From NCBI RefSeq assembly GCF_954871325.1, contig NC_088777.1:22173366-22237365 (forward strand): a DNA stretch of 64,000 nt, given 5' to 3'. Source of the DNA: Gordionus sp. m RMFG-2023 (lineage: Eukaryota; Nematomorpha; Gordioida; Chordodea; Parachordodidae). The notes beneath the pieces are model-generated. The model was not told the DNA's origin. It was given only the letters and a program-made list of their open reading frames with translations, and ran no database searches. The position numbers and the translations under genes are program-made. This document shows, piece after piece, positions 55,149 to 64,000 of this stretch; the stretch's first letter is position 1; the number at the start of each line of letters is the position of its first letter.

Positions 55149-57274
55149 TAGAAGTGGGCGCGGGCCTAATTCTCGCGGTGGCAATAAAAAAATATCACGC
55201 CCATTCACGCTTATCACTAAACAATTTTTGACCCGATCCGCCCGCTCACGACAAGCAATATTTTGATTCACGCCCGTCACGCCCGAAAATTCACGGTGTT
55301 TTTAAATTTTTCAAATCTATTGCTATAATTTTACACTTTTTTGAATTCATTCTATTTATTTCTCTAATTTCATAATCCATATTAATAACAAAAAATAAAT
55401 ATAATCTATAAATCGAAATTTATTTAGAAAAAGAAGAATGTCCATTTTTTTTTATTTCAATTGTTACGCCTTTTCTCTAATAAGAGAGTGGCTACAGAAA
55501 ATAACCTTTCACTAGAAGCCGAACTTGTCGGGGCTGAAAAAATTACTCTCTAATTTTCTCAAAAAAGGAAATGAATATTCCTGCTTCCAAAACTTCAAAA
55601 TATTGTCTTGTTATTTATCTTATATGAATCTTTTAAGTTCATCCTCATAGCTTCCATCGGTGATGTTGATGCTTTATCAGAATCATCTAGAAATTCTCTA
55701 AATTTTTTATTTAGAATATACGGTCTTTTATGAGTGTAGGGTGAATTAGGAAAGTGATAGTTGGTATTGATCATTTAGAATATACGGTTTTTTATGAATT
55801 TAGGATAAGTTAGGAAAGTTATAAATGATAGTTGGCATTGACTTATGCATATCATCTAATTTTATATCAGTTAGCATTTTTAAGATTGTTTTATATATAT
55901 CGTTTTCTTCTTTTTTTTAAAACTTAAGTCTTTTGAAATTCGGATCTAGAATTAAGCCTACCTTGCTGCATAATAATCTTTTAAAAGATAACTTGTTCTG
56001 TATTTTAAGGTTTTAATTATTATTGTATCACGTTCAGAAGGTTAACAAGAATTTATTAATTTTTGTTTTCATAGACAAATTTCATTTATTGTGGGACGGG
56101 AATCTGCTCTCAGATTATCCGAGAATTCTTATAAATATTAATAAAATTTATCTAACTCACGTATGATGCTGATATCAATTTTGGCTAATCCATTTAATTA
56201 TTGCTTGCTAAACAAGTACACCTGTATTTCAGAATATGATTTTAAGAAACTCTGTATCATGATATATACAGAGTTCCATCTCGTTATTCTCGCTATTACA
56301 TCTTGTTTAAGGGTGTGGCTTAGTTTGCTATTAGCTGTAGATTGTTCGAAATATTGTACTATTTTTTTACACCATTTATAATTAAGGCAATTTCAGTTAA
56401 ACAATTGTCAAAAATATAATGCATAATATTATTTAGTATATGGCATATACATGCTAGCGTTTCGTCATCTTTGAATGCACTTATAAGATTTGCTCCACTC
56501 TCAACTATACATTTATTTAAGTAATTTTATACTTCTGTATATTCTCCTAAAATTGAATTGACTACACTTATAATTTTGACCTTTTTTTCATCGGCCAAAA
56601 CAAATGTTTTTAATTAAAATTCTTATATGTCCTATAATGGTTAAAAAAACTTAGATTTTTATATTCATCCGTCCAAATATCAGTGATTATCGACAAGTAA
56701 TTATTATTGATCGTGCTTTTAATCTTAAATTTTATTTCATGGTATATTTTTGGACCTATAGTATTCATGAGAGTTTTCCAGTTCACAACTTTTTTATTTT
56801 GTTATCCATATGTAACACCAACATTTATCTCTTGGCCTAGCTTGTAAAATTCTTCACTTTCTGTTGCATTTAAAGATTGAAGATCTTTACAAATAAAATA
56901 TAATTGACTTTTCTGTAAAAAGTTTAAGCAAAATTTAGCATAAAGTCTCGCGATAAAAAACACCTAAACATAAAAAGAAAATAGAACTAACGAAATGATA
57001 CCGGATGTTGTTTATAAAATGCGGAAGATTTTTACTTTTCATAAATTATTCTTTTTTAAAAAAGAACTAAATTAAATAAGAAAATATATAATAAAATTAT
57101 AAAATTGCAAATTTATATTTATAAAAAAACAATTTTAAAAATTAAAATTTCCGTGATTAACAGGAAATTTATGTTCACGCCCGGGGAAAATTTTGGGAAA
57201 GCCCGTCACGCCTTAGAATTTAAAATTTATTTACACTCACGCCGTGGTAATTTCACGGCCCGCGCCCACCTCTA
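55149..57274 (-). mobile_element. hAT-6 DNA transposon inside LINE copy 3
   Basis: Ends TAGAAGTGGGCGCGGGCC and, read inward from the right, TAGAGGTGGGCGCGGGCC (17 of 18 match). Perfect 8-bp duplication ATACAACT at 55141-55148 and 57275-57282. CACGCCC/TCACGC words repeat just inside both ends, unusual G+C-rich patches in this AT-rich window. Confidence 0.93.
55440..56950 (-). pseudogene. hAT-6 transposase, decayed
   Basis: Minus strand: FVLADEKKVKIISVVNSILG (56610-56550), CIVESGANLISAFKDDETLA with CICHILNNIMHYIFDN (56515-56405), the block before the conserved CxxH.L, and the C-terminal dimerisation motif SAPTSSASSERLFSVATLLL with EKRRNN (55545-55465). Gaps and stops between blocks. Ac/Tam3-like hAT by the SASSERLFS motif. 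Confidence 0.7.
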
Positions 57275-57890
57275 ATACAACTATTACAATCCAACGATAA
57301 ATATGGCGGGCATGAATGGCTCGAAGTACTTCCAAGCCAAACCTTAGATAATCTCTTAACCAATGACCAACTGAGAGTAACTATAAGATTTAGACTTAGG
57401 TGCTCGCTTACACAGCCTCACACTTGCCACCAATCAACTTACCCGTTCAACCTAACGCCCAACACGGCCGAAACTGCACCCGCAGCTAAGCCGGCATAAA
57501 GCAATTAATAAAATCATCCATAAAGCTTTTAATAAGTCTAAAATACCCTATATCCTCGAACTAACCAACCTTTCATTACAGGACGGCCTCAGACCCGACG
57601 GTTTAACCTATACCCCCTGGTCAAACGGGAAATCCCTTATTTGGGACGCAACCCGCGTCTCTTCCTTTCTTTCATCAATTAATTCAAACCCTCTTACTTG
57701 CGGGGAAAATAAAAAAATTAATAAATATTCAAAATTATATAACTTTATATTCCAGCCAATAAACATATCAACTGACGGCAATTTTTCACAGTCTACATAT
57801 TTTTTTAAAAAAACTTTAAAAATTTTTAACATAACAAATGAAAATCGCGAATCCAACAAAAACTTCAACTAGAAATTTTTAAACACTATT

Positions 57891-58422
57891 ATACTTGTTT
57901 TTTAGGTACATATTCATTATTAAATTAAGCTTATTTTAGATCCTTCGATACTTATAATATATATTTTTTTTTATTTAGTATATTTTTTTATACTTGTTTT
58001 AATATTTTAGTGTTTTATCAATTTTTTAAATTTATAAATTTATTGAAAGTTATCAATTTCATAGAATTAATATTCTCACTATCGTCATCTACTTGTTAAT
58101 AAATTAATATAAAATTAAAATAAAAAAAATTGCTTCAAATGGGAAAGGTATTTATATTTGTTTTAAATATCCCGTCTCTTTATTGTTTATCAAAAAGTTA
58201 TATAAAATATGACAAAATGTAAGAACTGGGGATCAGAAAGAATCCTCATTTCCTTTCAATTCCTAACAATGCCCATTAATGTTAACCAAAAAATAAAGGC
58301 TCAATAAATCATTGGGAATTCAAAAATATAAGAGATGATAAACGGATATTCATATACCATATTAGAAAAAAACATGGAAGTCTTAATAAGATAATAAAAT
58401 AAACACTAAGTCCTAGCATTCA
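57891..58422. other. No gene supported
   Basis: AT-rich spacer after the LINE. Confidence 0.35.
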
Positions 58423-59312
58423 AAAATGGTAAGATTATGGTTTGTGAGCCAAAATTACCATTGGCTATCTTTTATTTATTTATCTGTCATATATGATTAG
58501 TTGAATTTTATTTATTTTTTTAAAAATATATTTTTTGTTGGATGATATTTTTATTATAGGAAATTATTTAGCCAAATTTTATAAAAGATAAATAAAAATG
58601 AGATAGACAGGATAAAATTTAAGTAAATAGAATGGCATAATGGGTAAAAAGTTTTTATGGTTCATAAAGATGCCGTGCAGATTTGTAATTTTTTGATTCT
58701 TCCTCAATGTTATATCATTACTTATAAGCTTTATTCCTTATTACATATTATCTGAGCATACAATTAAATACTCGACTCTTTATTCAGTAGAGTCACTGAG
58801 GGGAAGCAGAGAACTCAAGCCTCCTGAAAAATTTGAAGAGCCCCCTAAAAATTTTGAACTTTTTTTAAACCACTAAAAGAAGAAAAAATTGATAAGTTAG
58901 CTAAAAAAATGGTAATTTCTTTATTTAAAATATTTATTTTTCAAATTTAAAATATAAAAATGTATAACAAAATATATAACTGGGACCTCCCAAATTTAAC
59001 ATATTTTGTTTTGAGGCCGCGCCAAACACGCTCTATGGACTGGATATTTATGCTTCTATTAACTGAGTCCAAAAAATATTATTTTCAAATAAATATTTAA
59101 ACATTTAATCTCACTAAAAAAAAATTTAAAAAAATATATGTGTAAAAATTAACAACCAATGTTTCTCGATAATAAAAATATTATTCAACAGAAAAGTAAT
59201 TTAAAAATATATAAATAAATTCAACTAATCATATGACAGGTAAATAAATAAAAGATAGTCAATGATAATTATGGCTCACAGAGCATAATCTTACTTCAAA
59301 AATATTACACAG
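58423..59312. repeat. 890-bp inverted-repeat element, type unknown
   Basis: 58423-58535 is the imperfect reverse complement of 59196-59312 (TCAAAAATGGTAAGATTATG, GTGAGCC, GATTAGTTGAATTTTATTTA). The spacer is non-coding. No clear duplication at the edges; could be a decayed MITE. Confidence 0.6.
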
Positions 59313-60046
59313 ATTTGGAATAACAGCAGGCAAATTTTTTTATTATATTAAATCTATAGCTCTATCAAAGTAAAAGGGATGATAAATAAACTGATCATGT
59401 TAGATATAAATATTCATCTCTTAACTTTGACGGGATTTCACACATTTGGAATAAGGCAATCTATTTTCATTGAATTAATAAAAGTTTATTTTAAAGAGTA
59501 TTATTAAAAATATTTAAGAGAATGGCTGAAAGCTTTGTCGAGCTAAACCCTGGGGAGTCTCTTAAAATGAACAACTAAAAGTGGCCTTAAGATATAGACT
59601 TGACTGCAAATTAGTTTATATCATTGCACGAACTGTCCTAGTAAATTCTAAGGTAAGACATGTCCTTAATTTATTAAAAGGTAAGAAAAAATCAACAAAT
59701 CGTCACCTGAGAATTAGGTTATTGCCATTGGTTTTTCCATCTCCATTTTTGTCAAAAATGACTAGCCATATATGATTATTCTATTATTGTTAAAATTATA
59801 TTAATCCATTTAGAAAAAGTAATCAATCCATCCAAGATATAAATTTTTAAAACGCTTTCACTTATTACAAATGAAACTAAGAGTTATTTTAACTTTTTTG
59901 GCCATATAAATAAATCCTCATTTACTTATCCAAATAATGGGAAATTAACAAAAAAGTGCCCTAATAATTTCGATCAAAGAAGAACAAATACAAAGGAAAA
60001 AGTCATATCTTATTTTTAGAGTGAAATAATAAAAGATACCAGAACT
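59313..60046. other. No gene supported
   Basis: AT-rich, no motif. The ORF at 59581-59775 shows no recognisable domain. Confidence 0.35.
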
Positions 60047-60282
60047 ATCAAAACCAGTGTTGTTAAACGCTACTTTTAAAAGTAGCGCGCGATCGCTACC
60101 GCTATTTTATAAAAAAATAGCGCGCTATCGCTACCACTATCGTTTCCAAATGAGTAGCGCGTTATTAGCTACTTTTTACGCTATTTTGATTTTTTTTTAA
60201 AATATTTTATACACAACTTTATTTCCACAAATAAAATATTGGTATAAAAAACTATAATTTATTACATATATATATATATAAT

Positions 60283-60735
60283 TTATTTAATGTTGCACTT
60301 TAATAATAATAACATTTTGGTACTGTCATCCCCTAGTCTAAAGCGACGATCAGAAAGTATAAGCTTTGCCATACTAAATAATCGTTCAGCACTAGCACTT
60401 GAGGGCAACGCAGTATTAAATTTAATAAACACACTTTTTATATGAAAAAAATCATCAAAGATATTTAAATGAGAATTTTTAGATTTAAAAAAAGCACCTA
60501 GAGGTTCAATAATATTATTATTTATTTCAAAAAAATCGTCTATGGAAGGCCGCGGTTTCGATCTTGCTATAGTATTAGTATCGTGGTTAGGCATGGCATT
60601 TCTTAACGTTACCATCAGCCTATCAAGTTTCCTTTAGATTCAGTCAAATTAATGTATGGCCAATTTAACTTGGAACTAGGATGAACGATAGCAGCTATTA
60701 CATTATCATCATCATACAGATCTGGAAATCTAATT
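60283..60735 (-). pseudogene. hAT-3 transposase C-terminal part
   Basis: Minus strand: FPDLYDDDNVIAAIVHPSSK and LNWPYINLTESKGNL (60728-60630), then MVTLRNAMPNHDTNTIARSK (60615), FFEINNNIIEPLGAFFKSKN, IKSVFIKFNTALPSSASAER and LFSMAKLILSDRRFRLGDDS (60435-60320), ending KCNIK at 60283. The ALPSSASAERLFS...RR.RL motif is the hATC dimerisation domain. A frameshift lies near 60625 between the first two blocks. Nearly intact otherwise. Confidence 0.8.
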
Positions 60736-61226
60736 TATATAAAGCGATTGTATTAATTATAAAATAAGAAGAATACCTTTTTTTTCAAAATTTAAATTTA
60801 TCTGAGATTTAGATTCATTTATAAAAAAATATTAAAATAGCATTAAATTATGGTAAATAAAGATTTTAAAAATATAATTATTATACACAAGGTATAATTA
60901 ATAATATATTAATTTTGAATTTTATATTAATACTATATATATATATATATATTAATATTATAGATTTTGTTGTAAATTAAGCCAATTTAAATTTCAAGCA
61001 ATAAATCATTCATTTTATATAATTGTATAATAGAAAATAAAAATAAAGTTTTGACCTTTTCTCAATGCCTTTTAGCATAGACTCTACCAGTGGTTGGCAA
61101 AATTTTCTTGCATCGAAACCGATATCCAGTAGTAATTTTTTCTTCAAGATTAAAGTATTATTTGAATTTTGGGAAAGGATAATCTATATTTTTCTCATTT
61201 TCCAAAGAAATTTCGCTATCTTCAAC

Positions 61227-62780
61227 CAGGCGCGTAACCAATGGGGGGGAATGGGGGAAATTTCCCCCCCATCGCAAATTTGACTATTTTCATAAATATC
61301 ATTTTAAGCTAATAAAAATTTTACCCCCACCCCCCAGACCCCCCCCCCCCCCACAAATCAAAATTTTACAAATATTTGAATATCAATTTTCCAACATATT
61401 ATTCAAAAATATTAATAAAATGTAAAAATATTTAGTCAAAGAGATTGAAATCAAACGATAATTTATAAATAAGGCTGAGCATAAAAAAAAGTAATGTGTC
61501 GTTAGCAGCGATATCATTATTGAATTCAATTGATCAATCAGAGTTTATCATTGCTGCTAGTTGCATCAATAAATTATTTTTAGCTCACTACTTTGTAGAA
61601 ATTTACAAAAACCAAATTTAGATTTGGTTCAAGTTATTGATTTGGCGGAAAATATACATGAACAGGTAGATACAATAAGAATGAATGTAGATAAATATTT
61701 TCATAATATTTATCTAGACGTTGAATCGAAGGCTAAATTTTATGATATAATACTAATTAAACCTCGTCTAGCACCTAGGCCATTTTGAGATGAAAATAAA
61801 TATTGGCTCAACTGAAGAATATTCTAAAATATCCATTTTCATCCCATTCTTAGATACTTTTTTATAGCAAATAAAAGTACGGGTTTTAGATAAAAAACAA
61901 GTCTTTAGCAATCTTCAAGTTTTATTACCCAAAGATCCTTCTTCATTTTCTAATGCCACTATTGGTAAAATTAAATATTTAGAAAAATTTTATTCCTATG
62001 AGATTGATACTGAAATAAATTTAATCAGTGAATTCGAATTGTGGTATAAATATTTATACGTTTAGCTATTTTACCTGAGCATGCTATTGATGCGCTCAAT
62101 CGGTGTAAAGAAACCTTGGCTCAATTTCCTAATATTTCGAAGTTGTTCTATATTCTTGCATGTTTGCCTATTACAACATGTACGAATAAAAGGACTTTTT
62201 CCAACTTGAGAAGGTTGAAAACATATTTACGAAGTACTGAATCTCGGCTAAATGGGTTAGCTCTGTTAAATATACACAGAGATTTGGTTCCAAAGACAAA
62301 CGAAATAATTAAAAATCTTGTATTTGATAAGAAGTTAAAAAAAACTTGTTAATTTAATTATTTTCTAGTCAATATTTTAAACTACTATTAGTATTTTCAA
62401 TAAAAAAAATTATATTCTACTTATATTGTATGAGAATTTAAGCTGAGGCTAGTTTTTAAAGCAAATTTTATAAAAAAATGACATTACACTTTATTTCAAC
62501 TTTACATATAAATAAACCTTTACATTTAAAAAAACTTTATTAAATATAATATACCTAACTTGAAATAATAAAGAGGCTTGTAATATCCTATCCATAAGCA
62601 CGAATTAGTAAATAATAGTTAAAAATAGAAATATAATTATTATTAAATTATTCATAATTTAATAGAATAGCTAAATAAGATCCGGCCTTCGGCCGGGGGA
62701 AAGTAGGGTAAAAGGGGTTTGGGGGCGTAGCCCCCAAAAAATTTTTCCCCCCCTATAAGAAAATCCTGGATACGCCACTG
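61227..62780 (+). mobile_element. hAT-2c DNA transposon
   Basis: Ends CAGGCGCGTAACCAATGG and, read inward from the right, CAGTGGCGTATCCAGG. Perfect 8-bp duplication TCTTCAAC at 61219-61226 and 62781-62788. Poly-G and poly-C runs just inside the ends, as in hAT-2a and hAT-2b. Confidence 0.92.
61500..62352 (+). pseudogene. hAT-2c transposase remains
   Basis: LAAISLLNSIDQSEFIIAAS (61505), LVQVIDLAENIHEQVDTIRM (61624), FHNIYLDVESKAKFYDIIL, EEYSKISIFIPFLDTFL (61813), VFSNLQVLLPKDPSSFSNAT, then LPEHAIDALNRCKETLAQFP (62070) and the C-terminal ITTCTNKRTFSNLRRLKTYL with RLNGLALLNIHRDLVP (62164-62292). Corresponds block by block to hAT-2b. At least five stops or frameshifts. Confidence 0.75.
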
Positions 62781-63112
62781 TCTTCAACAATCTCACACAT
62801 TTTTAATAACTAGATTTATAATACTGATTTATAATGTATATTTTTAAATATAAATTTCAATTTCAAATTAAATAAAAGGATTTTAATTTTAGATTAAATA
62901 AAAAATATATTTTAATAATTTTTAGATGTATTTATTATGTAAAATTGAAAGTCAAAACCGTAAAAGATTACACAGAATGCAGATAAATTTTCTGCAAATT
63001 TATCGGCCAAAAAGTGAAAAAATTTATAATAAATTTTGGCAATATGATGATGATAAATCAAATTTCTATATCTAAATATAAGTTGTACTACTATATCAAG
63101 AGTCAGATTCAT

Positions 63113-63646
63113 TGGTCCTTAAAAATAAATCTATTCAAATAGCTATCATAATGTTAATAATGATAAATTCAGAATGTGCAAAAGTTTTTTTTATCAACAT
63201 TAAATATTAGTCAGAAAAAAATATCTTAATTTTTTATTAATATAAAGGATAATAATATTAAAACTAATATCAGAAAAATAAGCATGTTACGCTACATATT
63301 AACATAGCCTTCAATCTCATCACTCTAATACTCAAAGGGAATATATATAGTCAACCGATTACAAGTGATGTAAAATCTGTGTAGATCTTGATCCTTTAAA
63401 AACTATCATCTATAGACATATTTAATTTCCAAATTAATATTGGATTTATCACATCAAAAAAGGATCAGTGTGATAATGTATGGATAAAAAAATATCAGAT
63501 AATAAACATACACAACAAGTGCGAACAGCAATCATTTTAAAAAATAAAAATATCTTTATTTCAATTTTATTAATAAAAGTTTACAACTAAAAAAATATAA
63601 CCAATTTTAAAGTATATAAATAACAAATGAATAGATTAATATAAAT
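63113..63646. other. No gene supported
   Basis: AT-rich DNA, no motif seen. Confidence 0.35.
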
Positions 63647-64000
63647 TAGTGTTGTGAAGTAACGTCAAAAAAGTAACGCCATTCGTTACCTTCATCTAAA
63701 GGTAACGAGTAACGATAACGCGTTTTTTTTGAGTAACGGTAACGCAAAACGTTACTTTACTCGTTACTTTTTATTTTTCTTAAAAAATATCAATAAAAAA
63801 AAAATATTTTATTGTTATAAAATTACTTTTATTTATTTTTTAATTCTTAATATTAATAATTTAAGCCGAATTTTAATTCATATCAACCATTTCCAACATG
63901 TTTTTTAAAATTCTCGTTGTTAAATTATCAGTCGAAATTAATATTCAATCAAAATTTAAAGTTAATATAATGATATTATTAATTAATTTATAATTTATTT
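63647..64000. mobile_element. Left end of another hAT-like element, cut by the window edge
   Basis: TAGTGTTGTGAAGTAACG followed by about eight GTAACG/CGTTAC words in 63660-63775, the layout of a hAT terminus with subterminal repeats. The rest lies outside the window. Confidence 0.5.

Larger units (their letters stand above)
54511..57870 (+). pseudogene. LINE copy 3 coding remains (RT tail + endonuclease)
   Basis: Left part: IEAIEICSLNPEIPFDLFKD, then EDIQLLGSPLLNNNLSEKI and FINHIPSHQLFTY (54524-54739), corresponding to the RT tail IIxPLxLxGSPIGG of copy 1, followed by LPAKLGGIDLIPLELLSLYL near 54890. Right part after hAT-6: YGGHEWLEVLPSQTLDNLLT (57300), LRVTIRFRLRC, a degraded knuckle, ILELTNLSLQDGLRPDG, TYTPWSNGKSLIWDATRVSS (57605-57665). 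The endonuclease core reads WDATR, where copy 1 has WDYTC, so the conserved Cys is replaced; the Asp is kept. Multiple frameshifts and stops. Confidence 0.72.
54480..57890 (+). mobile_element. RLE-type LINE, copy 3, split by hAT-6
   Basis: Two coding parts of one LINE (about 54511-55140 and 57283-57870) separated precisely by hAT-6 and its ATACAACT duplication. 5'-truncated after the RT catalytic motif. Third copy of the family at 5220 and 29455. Confidence 0.78.
60055..63112 (-). mobile_element. hAT-3 copy (right end not found)
   Basis: Left end CAGTGTTGTTAAACGCTAC, then four GTAGCG-type palindromic words (60080-60170), as in the fragment at 13262. Transposase C-terminus on the minus strand. 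Interrupted by hAT-2c at 61227. The right end is unclear; the stated limit is only where weak coding traces fade. Confidence 0.6.

Overview
This is a eukaryotic window, very A+T-rich by eye, dominated by transposable-element debris. I can support one intact host gene: a nine-exon homologue of the ESCRT-III protein CHMP7 (47642-51787, plus strand). Its introns are tiny (39-96 nt) except one that was inflated by nested transposons. Metazoan-style RTE LINE, Ty3/gypsy, piggyBac and hAT families together with CHMP7 suggest an invertebrate animal. The sequence does not let me name a species.

Layout. 1-600: decayed fragment of an uncharacterised DDE-like family. 1.75-5.0 kb: fold-back structure whose arms are 15-bp minisatellites, a MULE transposase tail, and a second 15-bp minisatellite. 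5.2-7.4 kb: RT plus restriction-like-endonuclease (RLE) LINE, copy 1. 9.2-12.5 kb: hAT-1. 13.3-16.1 kb: a three-level nest (MITE in hAT-2a in hAT-3). 16.7-21.8 kb: large inverted repeat with hAT-2b in one arm and the empty site in the other, and a pogo-like MITE in the spacer. 22.0-24.8 kb: RTE LINE. 24.8-29.4 kb: Ty3/gypsy fossil. 29.5-30.5 kb: RLE LINE copy 2. 30.5-37.0 kb: purine-skewed DNA with two LTR-like blocks in inverted orientation, split by hAT-4. 37.4-41.3 kb: MITEs and a hAT-1-like remnant. 41.95-47.37 kb: piggyBac with intact ends, interrupted by hAT-5. 47.6-51.8 kb: CHMP7, with a MITE containing a hAT in intron 3. 53.8-57.9 kb: MITE, then RLE LINE copy 3 split by hAT-6. 60.05 kb to the end: hAT-3 copy interrupted by hAT-2c, and the start of another hAT.

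Ten hAT-type insertions have 8-bp target duplications that can be read directly (seven perfect, three with one mismatch), so their order of insertion can be read. The host gene has kept every reading phase although a piggyBac sits 270 bp upstream of its start codon and a two-level nest sits in intron 3. Nearly all other coding potential is decayed transposase or reverse transcriptase.
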